The notes beneath the pieces were generated by a model, which was not told where the DNA came from, did no database searches, and worked only from the letters and a program-made list of their open reading frames with translations. The translations under genes were made by a program, and so were the position numbers. A stretch of 64,000 nucleotides of DNA, from contig JAYGXS010000004.1 of NCBI GenBank assembly GCA_036362985.1, positions 8,499,583-8,563,582 of the forward strand. Reading direction: 5' to 3'. This DNA comes from Ligula intestinalis (lineage: Eukaryota; Platyhelminthes; Cestoda; Diphyllobothriidea; Diphyllobothriidae). This document shows, piece by piece, positions 42,490 through 54,075 of the stretch (positions are counted from its first letter, which is position 1; every line of letters begins with the position of its first letter).

Positions 42490-43560
42490 ACTTCTGGCTG
42501 CTGTCCTCTTAGCCGTCGTGTGTGTGTGTGTGTCGTAGCCCCTGTTGGATCAATAGTCTCCACCGAAGTCCAAACTGGTTGTATTTGGAAGACGGAGGAA
42601 AACCGAGAGCTCTACCGGCTTGAAACGAAGGTCCACGAGGGTGAGTTGGGTGTCCGGCCGGGAACTGCAGGCAAAAAGATGTTGACAGTAATGCGGAGAG
42701 ACGCCACAGTCGGGGCAGCTGTAGCGTGCGGACGGGTCGAGCTGGTGTTGGTACTGGCGAAGGACCATTGAGTAGCCACAGCATTCAGCGAGTGACCCTC
42801 GGGAGTTGTTGTTCGGAGGCCGTAATCGGAAGCGAATAGCCGCCCAAAAGGACCGTGAGATGATAGTTTCGTCTTTCTTTGACAACGGCTCTCTGGCAAA
42901 AATCCTTGAAGCCTGTCATGGTGGCAGAAGCATCAACGGGTAAGTCCGAGAGATACGCAACGACAGCTTCCTTGTGGAGACCTCTAATAAACGGTCTAAC
43001 GTTGAGGCTGGGTTCAGGAACGTGGTAACGGTGGTGATCAGGATGGTCAGGTTGCGAACGGGTCGACGAAAACTGTTGGCCTAAGAGTGCGTTGTGAAGG
43101 CGACCGGCAGAACAGAGGCCTCTGCATGAAATTGATCGGTAGGCGACATTTTATAGCAATCCGTGATTGCGCGGAGGCAGCGTTCTGCGCTGAATGAAGG
43201 CGGCGAAGGCTGGAAGAGCTAATAGTAGAAGACAAGATTAGTACCGCTTAAGTGGGGTACGACTTGAACAGCGTTCTGAATGTGGTTGCCAAAGTCTTTT
43301 GCACAACCTCAGAATATGCTCACTAGAGCCTTGAGGACCCTGGTGCAGCGGCTCACTTTGCCTGTGATCTCCCTGGCATGGTCCGCAAACCTGAAAAGCG
43401 GATCGAAACAGATGCCAAGGAGCTTGGGTTTACGGACGAGTGGTAAGGACGCACCGTTGACGATTATGGCCGGGTGACGATTAAACTCCTTCGGGTTCAG
43501 CGTGAAGGCCACCTTCGCAGGTGCCCGAAGGAGTGGGAGGTCTCCTTAGCCGTCTTCTTT
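42490..43560 (-). mobile_element. LINE 3' region (R1/Jockey-like family, copy 2, reverse)
   Basis: The reverse strand encodes FTLNPKEFNRHPAIIVNGAS, then a LVRKPKLLGICFDPLF block with KVSRCTRVLKAL after it, then ITDCYKMSPTDQFHAEASV, and finally RQYQHQLDPS with CPDCGVSPHYCQHLFAC. These are the post-reverse-transcriptase thumb and C-terminal Cys/His motifs of R1/Jockey-type elements. Frames are broken between blocks. Confidence 0.8.
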
Positions 43561-43689
43561 TAGCTTGGTGCCTGCCTTTCTCGATAAATTTGTTAGAATA
43601 TCCATTAGCCCTGAATAAGTCCTGCAGGTAGAGTCGTTAAGCTCTCTTTTCTGCTAATGTGCGTCGGGAATAGCCGGATGGCCAGTGCA

Positions 43690-43870
43690 TGCTTTTTTGC
43701 AGTAGCCAATCACGTGGCTGATGTATAGACTAGCGGTAGGGCGCGACCTTGAGATGGACAAAGGCTGGCGAGCAGGCGCGGGCCTTGCAGGCGAAAGGCG
43801 TCATGCCTCAGTGGCTGATCTCGGGTTCCAAGTGACTGCTAGAGTCCACTACAAGCCCTCAGAATCTGAA
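43690..43870 (+). repeat. Dispersed repeat shared with 53890-54075
   Basis: Shared landmarks are agccaatcacgtggct, gcgcgaccttga, aaggctggc and the ..gtgactgctagag / gtggctgctagag end. Confidence 0.7.
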
Positions 43871-44019
43871 TCTGGTTGGCCTCATTGCAGGTTATCTGCC
43901 CCTAATATTTGGTGAATCCTAAATTAGTTAACACACTTTTTGATGGACGCTCATCGATCACTAATGGAACTCACCCTCGAGTCCCGCCAGCGGCCACACA
44001 GCAGCTAGTATTATTGACC

Positions 44020-44200
44020 GATGAATGCTACTGGCAAAGCGTTAGAGTTCTGATCAACAGGTCGCGGTTTCGAGCCTTGTATTGTAAACCATCCGAGGCT
44101 CGGTAGAACTGGCTGCTGATGGCTAATGAGCCAGAAATTGTCCTTTCAGACACTCTTGTCTTGGCCGGCAGTGTTTATTAGTAAATATATTCCAGTAGAA
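44020..44200 (+). mobile_element. SINE family C, forward copy
   Basis: It has tggcaaagcgttagag (A-box region), ggtttcgagcc (B box), then ctggctgctgatggctaatg and agccagaaattgtcc. Confidence 0.7.
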
Positions 44201-45484
44201 CAACCCTGCAGGCTATGAGACCAGAATATGACTTTAAACTGTATAATGTCATTACCCTATAAAGGATAGGAGCAATAATTCACCTCGACAGCTCCACCTA
44301 GACTATATATGATTACTTAACTACTAAATTTAGCAGGCCCTCAATGAGCTTGTTGCGCATTGTATTGAAAGTCAGTTTGCATTCCAGTACTTGAAGAAGC
44401 AAGACTTTTCTCCGACTCTGTGCCTCAGACCATAAAAGATGTATGCCGCAGGGTTGTGATTCGCCGACCGACTTGGCGAAGGAAGCGCTTAGATACCGAA
44501 ATCTTTCATAGTACCCTGCAGTGTCATAATAATGAAGTCGTCTTCGCCACCTGTGCAGCATCTCACTGCTAATCAGCACAACCATCTCAAGAGATAATTT
44601 TGCCGACATAATCAGCGCCTAAACCGCCACAATGAACTGATGTGGGAAGCTCTGCGGGCTCTTTTTACGTCCGTGTACTCCACACCAGGATGAGCGCAAG
44701 GACGGCTACTTGTCTGTTAATTAGATTAATGTGAAAATACACTTGCGCGGCACCTAACGTTCCCTCTAATCGCCTCCCATCTGGATCCGGTGTCATGACC
44801 GAATTCGTCACATTTGAAGTGGGAAAGGACGCAGATTGCTGAGATTGCGGGAACCCAGACGTAGGCGTCCCAACCCCCCTCCCACGGGTGGCATTTGTTC
44901 GTGGGTATGTGGCGGTCCTGAAGTCGACGCTTCTATCACTGATCTATGGTTCCTTTGCCTGCGTCCGCACCAACTATCTGCACGCGTGACTGCCTAGCTC
45001 TCGCTCCTTGTCGGGGCACCCGTGTTGTCCACCTCTCTGTCACGTGATGCCTCCAGGTCGGGTGGATGCCTTGACTTTGGCCTAGCAAGCTGTGCACCTT
45101 CTGATTGGTTGGAGGACGGCTCCGGATCCCCTACCCTTGCTCAGAGGGCACACACAACGACTGAGTTATCTACTGCGAGCCGCTCTTTTCTGCAGAGCAT
45201 TTTGTTAACTCCTTTTCTACAGCAAACTGTCCAACCTATTCGGTCTTACTGACTACTGACTTGGGGTACCTTCTGCAGTCAACGATCACTGCTTTCGACA
45301 CTCATGACCCCGACGTGATTTTAAAACGCGAGAAATATCGCAGGGACACGTTGGAAAGTCAACTATACTGCAGAGACATGTCGGAAAGTCACCAATATTG
45401 CAGGGGTAGCAGGCCAGATCAGAAGGTTGCGTGCTCGAATCACGTCAAGTGTCACCAATATCGCCGGGGGTTAAGCAAGTTAAA

Positions 45485-45780
45485 CCCTGACAACTGCGAT
45501 CTTCAGGCCCGATTCCCTAGGAGGCCAGAGTGGAAGGAAGAGTTTATTCTGTACAAAAGGAAGTAGAGAATAGGCTAGAGGAAATGAACTATCAGACGCT
45601 GTCCACTGGCTTGTGGTTGTGCGGTCGTCCAATAGTCAATTTCCTCTGGCCTATGCTTTGCTTCCTTTTGTACAGAATAAACTCTTCCTTCTGCTCTGGC
45701 CTTCCAAAGACTTCTTTCCTCTCCTAAGGAATTGGGTCTGAAGATCGCAGTTGCCAGAGTTAAAATTACTTAACCCCCTA
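45485..45780. repeat. Inverted pair of family B-like repeats
   Basis: The left arm (45485-45600) runs from actgcgatcttcaggccc through agagtttattctgtacaaaa. The right arm (45632-45765) is its reverse complement, from tccttttgtacagaataaac to ctgaagatcgcagttgcc. About 35 bp lie between the arms, so a long hairpin is possible. Confidence 0.85.
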
Positions 45781-46147
45781 CTATAGTGTCACGCAAGGGC
45801 TTATGGGCACACATGAAGACAGTGTGACTGACAGAAACGCAACAGGCCTCCAGAAACATAGGGAACTCGGCTTTCTTGTTAAGCCTGTTTGGAACAGCCC
45901 TGAGCGACTCGTTCGCACGCCGCCCTGACAACCTGCTCCCACGCCGCAATATCGATCGGTCTATTGACCGTGCGCGTGTTTTTATCGCGCAAGCTTTCGA
46001 TAGGATTAGCGCTCTACCCAACCACTCGGATTAGTCGGAAAGCCAAGCAATATGCTAACCTATCAAGGGCGCTAGCGGATTTGTCCAATTGCAGTCCAAA
46101 CTTATACATACGCATATTTCCAGTTTTTGGCCCTAAATACGCTATGA

Positions 46148-46455
46148 GCATACGTCAACACGCTTCTACGGGCCCGGTTCCTTGTAGGTAGAGAAGAAGT
46201 GAGATGCCAGATGGAGGGAATAGTTCGTTCTGTACATAAGGAAATGGAGAATGGGTAGGAGGAAGTTGACTGTCGGAAGAGCATAGGTCTGCACTCAAGT
46301 AAGGCAGTTTCTGAAAAGTTACAGTGCAGCAGTCACCATATGATGCCCTGTGTGAGTCGGCCTTAGGGAGGTGATTAACCAGACCGAATCGGGGGGGGGG
46401 GGGGGTATGCGTTGGTGTGTGCGCACTTGCTAGCCACCGTGAGAGGTTGAGCCTG
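46148..46455 (+). repeat. Dispersed repeat family A, copy 5
   Basis: Contains gggcccggttccttgtaggt, agaagaagtgagatgccaga, ttctgtacataaggaaatgg and gtgcgcacttgctagccacc. A poly-G run has replaced part of the gattggcgtagaca block. Confidence 0.7.
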
Positions 46456-47009
46456 CGACACCCGTGATTGGCTATCCCAGAGGCTGATCGAAACTTGCAA
46501 TCATTTGACCTCATGTGTGGCATGACGCCGAAGATGGAAGGCACTGCAGGGTCACTACAATTCTGTTGCACGACAAACAAATTCCTGCTCAATTCGTCCT
46601 CTCCGAAAACTTTATGTTGCATGTGTCATTTGATGTTATCCCACTCTTCACGTCCATACCCCAGGTCCTTGTTGTTTAAACTATCCGGGTTTTTTGCGTC
46701 AGAGCCTAGCAAGGTGTGTTGTTGTGGCGCGCATTGGAAGGGCGGCCGCGCCAGCCACCTGCGCTCTCCCTCATCTGTGGTCTTTTTCACCGTGTCTTGA
46801 CTCCGGATGCAGGTGGGGGGGGGGGGGGGGCGGCGGGGGGGAGATTTTACGCCAATCTACTTTTACTATCATCCAGCTTGCTGAAGGCAAATGCGGTGGT
46901 CATAGTCGAAATTTATGGTCAAACTGCCATTGGTGTTCCTTACCTGAAAGGAAAATGTATGACGCAGTTCAGCTGTTTGCTGCCTGAGCTTACAGGCATC
47001 GGTTTAAAC

Positions 47010-47320
47010 GAGAAATTATTATTGCCCCAATTGCATGTTAGGAAGGGAAAACAGACAGGATAGTAGAGAAAAGTTTACTGCAACAGTCTCTGTGTGTGAA
47101 CTTCAGCTCCTGTTCGTGCACCTCAACTTCTCAGCGTCCCCGTAGGCAGCGTCGTCTTGCCTACAGCTTCTCCTCGATGTCGGCAGCACACTCGTATGAG
47201 CAGAAAAATGTCGCCTCCGGTGTGCGCTCTTGCACAATCGATCCTTGCTCGCGTTGTCTCGTCCGATTGGCCCATCCGGGCAACCATCGGGTGCTGGTGG
47301 ACCTCCCATAGATAGCATAA
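47010..47320 (+). repeat. Dispersed repeat family G, forward copy 1
   Basis: Starts attgccccaattgcatgtta, then gacaggatagtagagaa, then tcggcagcacactcg and ggcaaccatcgggtgctggt. Matches 50830-51260. Confidence 0.65.
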
Positions 47321-48099
47321 CTCGGCAGCGTTCTTACCCGTGTTCACGGCTCTTTGGGACTGTGCGCTTACGTTGTTTCATGGCCATTTGTCAGGCCTGA
47401 CCTCAGTATGACAAGGGTGATGGCTAACGTGCTCGACCGTCCTCACAGAGACGATTCTCGCGATCGGGAGAAACACACGGTTAATAGGTAACCGCGAGAA
47501 ATGTCAGTTACCGGTCGGCAGACAGCCCTGCCGGCCCGACGGCGACAACAACAGCATGGCTTGACACAAGTGAACTCTTCTGGTGCGTCATCACAGCCAT
47601 CTGCGATGTGGCGGCTTCTTCTTCACCGGACAGACAAAGTCCAGAATACCGGGCAAGTCATGAAGGAGAGCGTGGCACAATACCAGGACGCGCACACACG
47701 CCGGCATGAGTCATCCCACACACACGCACACATCTTGTCTGAGACAAATCATGTAAATTACCCCTAGCCATTGTCTGCGCACAAAGAGGGGTGCTGGAGA
47801 CAAAGATCCAGAAGAATCCCAGTTTTCTGTGGGTTTGCGGACACGTCACGCCTGCGAGCGTGGGGGAGTGTGTAGCGATCTTGTATTTCTTAGCCATGCT
47901 TTCCTCGGACACCGTGGGGACAGGCCATGTCTGGAATGTCCGCCACGTGTTCACAAGAAACAATATTAAACTCCCCAATTCAAGGTCACCCTCTGTCTAC
48001 CTTACTGGTCAACCACTTCTTGAGGCCAGTGCACAAATGAACTTACTGCGGGGTTGTTTACGCTCAGCCACTGAAGAGAATCGGCGATCTACTGTTCGG

Positions 48100-48220
48100 T
48101 TGTAGTTGTTCGGACCCAGTGATCGACTTGCCGGACTGCACCTCTGGACTCCGGTCCATTCATGGCTTGCCTGCGCATGTCTGGGAGTCACTTACCGATT
48201 ACTTACATTCTACTAGTTGA
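48100..48220 (+). repeat. Dispersed repeat shared with 52490-52600
   Basis: Shared landmarks: gactgcacctctggact / gactgcacttgtctggg-type blocks, attcatggcttgcc / gctcatggctggac, and gtctgggagtcacttac / gtctgggggtcacttac. Confidence 0.6.
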
Positions 48221-49755
48221 GATTGTCCAATTCCCCGAGGCTGTTGTTCTTAAGGAACTCTTAAGGTTAAAATAATCTATGTCACCAGGTCCCAACGACG
48301 TACCAGCCAAGATTTTGAAGGAGCTCGCCAATGAGTTGGCCAAACCACTCTCTATGCTCTTCCAAACCTCCTTCGAAACCGGATGCCTACCAGTAGATTG
48401 GAGATCCGCGAGGATTACGCCGCTATACAAGGGGGAAGCCGGGTCTCAGCGAATAATTACCGACCGGTCAGCCTTACTGTTGCAAAATCATGGAAAAAAT
48501 TATCAAGCAACAACTTATGCAGTTCCTGGAACAAAACCATCTGCTATCGAATGCTCAGCATGGTTTTCGTAGAGGTAGGCCCTATGTTACAAATTTGCTC
48601 TACTGTTTAGAACGGTGGACTGAGGCAGTCGATAGTGGAAACTCAGTGCATGCTGTCTATATTGACTTCAAAAAGGCTTTCGATAACGTGCCGCACCACC
48701 GCCTCCTTTATAAAGTTAGCCGCATAGGAGTAAGGGGTAGGCTTCTTGCGTGGATAAAAAGCTTCCTAATCGGTCGCTCGCAAACTGTCCACATCAGCGA
48801 CAAACAGTCAGTCAAGGTTGAGGTTGAGAGTGGTGTTCCCCAAGGCTCCGTTCTCGGCTCTATCTTGTTTGTTATCTACATCAACCACTGTGTCCGCGAA
48901 CTGGATTGCGGTGTCGCCATGTTCGCCGATGATATAAAACTTTGGAGCGTAATTCGAACTGCAGCTGACAAAGTGCACTTACAAACAAATTTAAATAGAC
49001 TTCAGAAATGGTCGGCGGACTGGCTCTTACCATTCAATGAGAGCAAGTGCACCACCATTTGAGTCGGCAAATCCAGTTCTTCAAACGACACGGCTTACCG
49101 ACTGAATGACATACCATTTAAGGTATTGAACGCCCAGAAAGACTTGGGAGTCTGGATCACGCCCTCGCCTTAACCCTCCCTGCATTGCACAAAGGTAGCC
49201 AAGTCCGCGATGTCGATCCTATACCTCGTCAGACGAGCTTTTTCTACCTTCAAGGAAGAGTGCTTCACAAAAGTCTTCGGAACCTTCGTACGACCGCACC
49301 TAGAATCCGCTATCCAAGCTTGGAGACCCTGGGCCATGAAAGACATCAACATCCTCGAAAAGGTACAACGGTGCGCAACCAAACTTGCTATGGGGCAGGG
49401 CTTGCAGCCTTATGAAACACGGCTGTCGAATCTAAACCTCTTCCCATTGCGCTACAGACAGCTTCGGGGGACCTGATACTATCATTCCGCGTATTACGTC
49501 TTCAAGACTCCTGCCGTATATCAGGGGATTTGTTCGAATTAGCAACGACCACGAATCTGAGGGGTCATCCTCTCAAATTAAAGGTGACAGGGGCCAGGCT
49601 GGACGCTCGGAAACACTTTTTTTCTCAAAAAGGGTGGTCGGAGCGTGGAATGCGCTTCCTCCGGACGTCGTTATGTCGGAATCGCTAGAGGGTTTTAAGC
49701 GAAAAGTGGATCAATATAGCAGTGCCCGATGGTTCGGAACTGACAATCTACAATA
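48217..49755 (+). mobile_element. CR1/Jockey-like LINE: reverse transcriptase remnant
   Basis: Starts in the RT N-terminus (FPEAVVLKELLRLK, a stop, then MSPGPNDVPAKILKELANEL), shifts frame near 48430 and 48485, then is open for 190 codons (48490-49062). That stretch holds QHGFRRGRPYVTNLLY, YIDFKKAFDNVPHHRLLYKV, GVPQGSVLGSILFVIYIN and the catalytic FADD. After a stop come VRPHLESAIQAWRPW, ILEKVQRCATKLA and a VVGAWNALPPDVV tail, ending in (AAT)n at 49752. The element is 5'-truncated with no endonuclease, and inactive. Confidence 0.92.
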
Positions 49756-50829
49756 ATAATAATACTTTCAATTTTTCAGTAGTATTAGTTTTTATATTCA
49801 TTCACGTTTGCTATTCATAACGCCCTCCCACGCATAGTCTCATGTGAAGTTCTCCGCGGTCTACCCTACTTGGCTATATGCGTAAAGTGACTACCCCGCT
49901 AGCGATCTTATCAGCCAGAACTGACGGCCTAAACATTCACCCTTGGTTCGACCAAAAACGGACTGTCGATGATCTGGACGGATGCCTTTGTTTTTCCAGT
50001 TCTGTTGGCGGACTTTGCAATCAGTAAGGAAGAATCAGGACGCGGCTTCCACACGGCGATGATCCTGGGAACCTTTCAAAATGCCCCCCGTTGGAACCCC
50101 TTTTTTCTCCTAAATCCCACGCGTTTTCCCCACAAGAGCAACAGTTTTCCTCCTAAAAATCCCTGAGGAGTTTTTTCACTGTCTGCTCCTATTTTCATCC
50201 TATGACACAGGACAACTGGCCTCGCCAACAGTATGAGAAACAAATTTTCTGCTACCACTGCACATATGTACAAATAGGGCACTCAAAGGAATTTTTCCTA
50301 CATATCCCTCAATATACTGATACTGATACTCCAGTTACACCTTGGCAAATTATCCCTAACACTCTGGCCTTCCACGCCTTATATTATCAACTAGTTCATA
50401 ACCGTTGGGATACGTTTTATCATCTATTATCCGGCCAGACCACATCGTATCCCACAAGTGTACTGTCGAGAGATTGTGACAGGTCTAAGTGCCGGGAGGG
50501 TGAGTTAGCGCATGCGCAGAGATAATGGGGACTAGTAGTGGAAATGCTCCAATTAGTCATTACCAGAATGCTAATATGAGCACTGCAGTTTTTGCAGAAG
50601 AAGGGATGGAGGCTGTCACTTGACCACGGAGGTTCGCCTTAACACATTAGGGCTAAGCCCTGCCAATATGTTCGTCAACGAGGAGGGGGAGGGGCTGAAT
50701 AGGACAACAAATGCTGTTGTCAGCATCGGTCGATTTGGTTCCACGCGACGGATGTGATTGGTCGAAACAAGGGTCAGCTTCGCGCATGCCAATGAAGCCA
50801 CATGAGGCTATCGTAGTTAAGAGAGAAAG
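49756..50829. other. Intergenic
   Basis: Contains a repeat at 50310-50462 shared with 52575-52725. No gene is recognised. Confidence 0.45.
50310..50462 (+). repeat. Dispersed repeat shared with 52575-52725
   Basis: Shared blocks are aaattatccctaa, ctggccttccacg, actagttcataa and cgtatcccaca, in the same order. Confidence 0.7.
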
Positions 50830-51260
50830 TGTTATTTACCCCAGTTGTATGTTAGGAAGAGAAGACAGACAGGAAAGCAGAGAATAGTTCACTGTAACCG
50901 CTTCTGCTTGAACATCAAACTCTGCGCGCGTCCCTCAACTTGTCCCGTGTCCGTCAGCTCGTAGTTCCGTTTGCAGCTTGTCTTCTGTGTCTCGGCAGCA
51001 CTCTTTAATGTCGGGCAACAGCTCTCGTGTCGACAGCAGAGTCTCATCTCGGCAGCAGAATGCGCCTTCTGTTCGCAGCCTCGTATTGTAAGGGCCAGCG
51101 GTCCTTGCTCCCTAATCTATTCTTATTGGTTCCTCCGCGAGTGGCTTACACAGGCAACCATCGTGCGGCGACCTCAGTGTAACACAATCCGGCGGCTTTA
51201 TCTCACGTGCGCGTAACTCCTTGCGTCCTCGTGTGGTGTCAGCCCTAAAAGGTCGCGCGT
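50830..51260 (+). repeat. Dispersed repeat family G, forward copy 2
   Basis: Contains taccccagttgtatgttagg, agaagacagacaggaaagca, several cagcagagt/ggcagcagaat units and gcgtcctcgtgtggtgtc. It is the longest copy here and matches 6415-6885 in reverse. Confidence 0.7.
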
Positions 51261-51364
51261 AACCTAGCCCTTTGTGCGACGGCGCTATCGCGAGTTGTCT
51301 CGTTGTCATCCTGATCCGGGGAAGGCTAGATTTTCGACTCATCTTCTGTGCCGTCCTAACAAAG

Positions 51365-51660
51365 CCCTTTGCCACTGCGATCTTCTGGCCCGGTTCCTTC
51401 TGGGAAGAGAAGAAATGGGAGGCCACAGTGGAAGAATAGTTTGTTCTGTACATAAGAATTGGAGAAAAGGTAGGAGGAAGGTGGCAATCGGACGAGCATA
51501 GGTTTGCACCCGAGCAGGACAGAATCCGAAGTGTGTCAGCACAGGAGTCGCCACAAGCGGTCTTGATGTGAGTCAGCCTCAAGAAGGTGATTGGCCTAAC
51601 TAGTCGAAGCAGGCATTGATTTTTGCGCACGCTAGCCACCGTGAGGGATCGAGCGTTGAC
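51365..51660 (+). repeat. Dispersed repeat family A, copy 6
   Basis: Contains gcgatcttctggcccggttc, gggaagagaagaaatgggag, ttctgtacataagaattg and tgtgagtcagcctcaagaag. Confidence 0.7.
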
Positions 51661-53139
51661 ATAGTTTGCGACACCGGTCATTGCCTGTCTAGATGCGGGT
51701 CGAGACTTGCAACCACATGACCTTATGCATGGCATAACGCAGGTGGAAAGCGCTATAGAGTCACTAAAAGTCCACAACTACTGGGTGACAGGCATGTAGC
51801 ACGCCTTTGACGTGGATCACTGTGTCATGTCAGTCATTGCGCGCAATCCTTCTGCCAGCTGGGTGACAGAATAGGACGGTGAACGTTAATGGCTTCTGCA
51901 GGGCGTGGCCTTTGTGACATGCTCAATGTGAGGTCTGAAATGCCTCCACAAGTAACGGGCATCAGGTCCTGTGTGTGTGCGCGCGCGTTGCACGCGTAGA
52001 CGATATTTTTTGCTTTCTTATCTACTGAAACCCCGCCCAGCTCTACTACTACTACTACTTCAGCCCTTAATACGATCCCGCACCATCTTCTTAAACAAAC
52101 GTCTGAATGCGGCTCTCGAGGCTGGGCTGTCTCTTGGCCTGGGGAATATTTCACTTCCCGCACTCAATTCCTTCAATGCGGCAATCGAAAATCCACGATC
52201 TTTCCCAAGACCTGTGAAGTTTTCCATGGGTCTATAATGATCTCGCATTCTAAGACATGCTTTGCTTGTACACTTCTGGGGCAAGTCTGGCCTGTCTGTC
52301 ACTCGTGTTCACTAAGCAAGTGTGCACCAGAGCGAGTCAAAAGCAGATTAAGGTCACATAATTGTCTGTCTGTATATTCTAACTGGCCAACAAATTTCCA
52401 AGGTCAGCCCACAAAGGAACCTATTGCGGGGATTGCATACGGTCAGAGACTCCCGGAGCCGACGATCTCAGTGTCGGTTGCAGACACCCAGACCCGATGA
52501 CCTCACCATCGGAATGCGACTCTGGATTCGGCCCGCTCATGGCTGGACTGCACTTGTCTGGGGGTCACTTACCCATTGTTCATATTCTAATCCTACACTT
52601 TATTAAATTATCCCTAAAATGCTGGCCTTCCACGTCTTACCTTATTGACTAGTTCATAATCATTGGGATATGTTCAATCATCTAGTATCCAGTCGGTCCA
52701 GTTCGTATCCCACAGGTCTGTGTGCCGAAGCCTCTGAAATAGGTCTTGCCTTACATCAGAGTATCAGCAATCTGTACTCCCATAACTAGCACGCTACCTC
52801 ACGCGTGAATGAACGGAAATCGAGAAGTTCAAAGCCAACCTGTCTCCATAACAGGTGTGGATATCGTGTAACTGTGTAACTTTAAGTATTCCATGACCAT
52901 TTACCCTACCCTATCCCTTGGTCTCCGTGAATAGAGTCATCGTTTGCTAAAATTATTTGATATTTACCCTCTAACTAAAGTAAATATGCATATATCTAAT
53001 TCTACCACGATAACAAAAACTGCTGCTCCCACCCCAATTATTTCCACTCTCCCACAACACTACAATTATCAAAATGACAAAAGAGATTCGCAGATTATCA
53101 TGTTGACTGTCTAAACCACCAGCACAACAGTAAACCCTT
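51661..53139. other. Intergenic, minor repeats
   Basis: Has (CTA)n near 52043-52059 and the two repeat matches at 52490-52600 and 52575-52725. No gene is recognised. Confidence 0.45.
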
Positions 53140-53330
53140 GTCAATACGATCGTTCAGGTCCGGTTGCTCAGAATAAAAGCGAATGCACGGGAAGATCAGA
53201 GTGGTAGGAAGAGTTTATTCTGTACGGAAGGATGGGAAGAATAGGAAGAAGGAGATTTGACTCGGACGAGTGCAATCTGTTCCCTAATCGGCTCGGGTCT
53301 GAAGTGATACCTGGTGACGATCACCACATT
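53140..53330 (+). repeat. Dispersed repeat family B, copy
   Basis: Contains gatcgttcaggtccggttgc, gtggtaggaagagtttattc, tgtacggaagga and gatttgactcggacgagtgc. Confidence 0.6.
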
Positions 53331-53687
53331 GAAGTCTGTGTCCAGATGAATGGAGGCCAACCTACTAAAGGAGGTTAGTCTACTAACGCGAGAATCTCAT
53401 TGGACGGATTGAGGCCAGGACGGAGATGAATGGTGCGCACGTTCGCCAGTAGTGAGGGTTCGCGCGTCAGTTTGCGCCTGGCCCGAAGCGCACCGAAAAC
53501 GGCCTTCGCGCAAAGTCCTATCCTCTGAGTGACCTCCTCTCTAGCGTCACGCGTAACGAGGGTGTCGGTCTGCAAAGCTTTTGCAAATGTCGTCCGTGTA
53601 CGGACACAAACATCAGGACAGTGTCACTTCAGGAAGATCAATGTCGTCTTTAAGCGCAAGTGAAACGGGAGGACCTATCAAAAAGCT

Positions 53688-53850
53688 TTAAGGCTAAGAA
53701 GGTTTAACCCTAACTCCTATGATCTTCCAGGCCCATGATTCCTTCAGGTGAAGAGAGAAGAATGTTAGATTGTTTGGGATAGTGTATTCTGCACAGAAAG
53801 ATAGGAAAATAGATAGAAAGCGTTTTGACTCTTGGATGACTGCAGTCCGG
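53688..53850 (+). repeat. Dispersed repeat family B, copy
   Basis: Starts aaggctaagaaggtttaacc, then gatcttccaggcccatgatt, then ttctgcacagaaagatagg and cgttttgactcttggatgac. Confidence 0.65.
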
Positions 53851-53889
53851 CTGCGAAGGCGTAAATTCCGGAATGACGAGAGCATCGGG

Positions 53890-54075
53890 ACTCAACGGCG
53901 TATGCTTTGTTACGGCAGCCAATCACGTGGCTATTGTCTAACCTAAAGGTGGAGGCGCGACCTTGATATAGGTGAAGGCTGGCTAGCGTGGGCGTGCAGG
54001 CCTCTGAGGCTAAAGACGCCATACGTCAGCTGCTGATCTTGCGTTCCGAGTGGCTGCTAGAGGCCATTACCGACC
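53890..54075 (+). repeat. Dispersed repeat shared with 43690-43870
   Basis: Contains agccaatcacgtggct, gcgcgaccttgatata, aaggctggctagcg and gtggctgctagagg. It directly follows a family B copy. Confidence 0.7.

Larger units (their letters stand above)
43561..45479. other. Intergenic, repeats only
   Basis: Contains a 180-bp repeat (43690-43870) shared with 53890-54075 and a SINE C (44020-44200). The remainder holds nothing recognised. Confidence 0.5.
45781..48216. other. Intergenic, repeats only
   Basis: Includes family A (46148-46455), poly-G runs at 46391-46406 and 46814-46842, and family G (47010-47320). The rest has no recognised gene. Confidence 0.5.
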
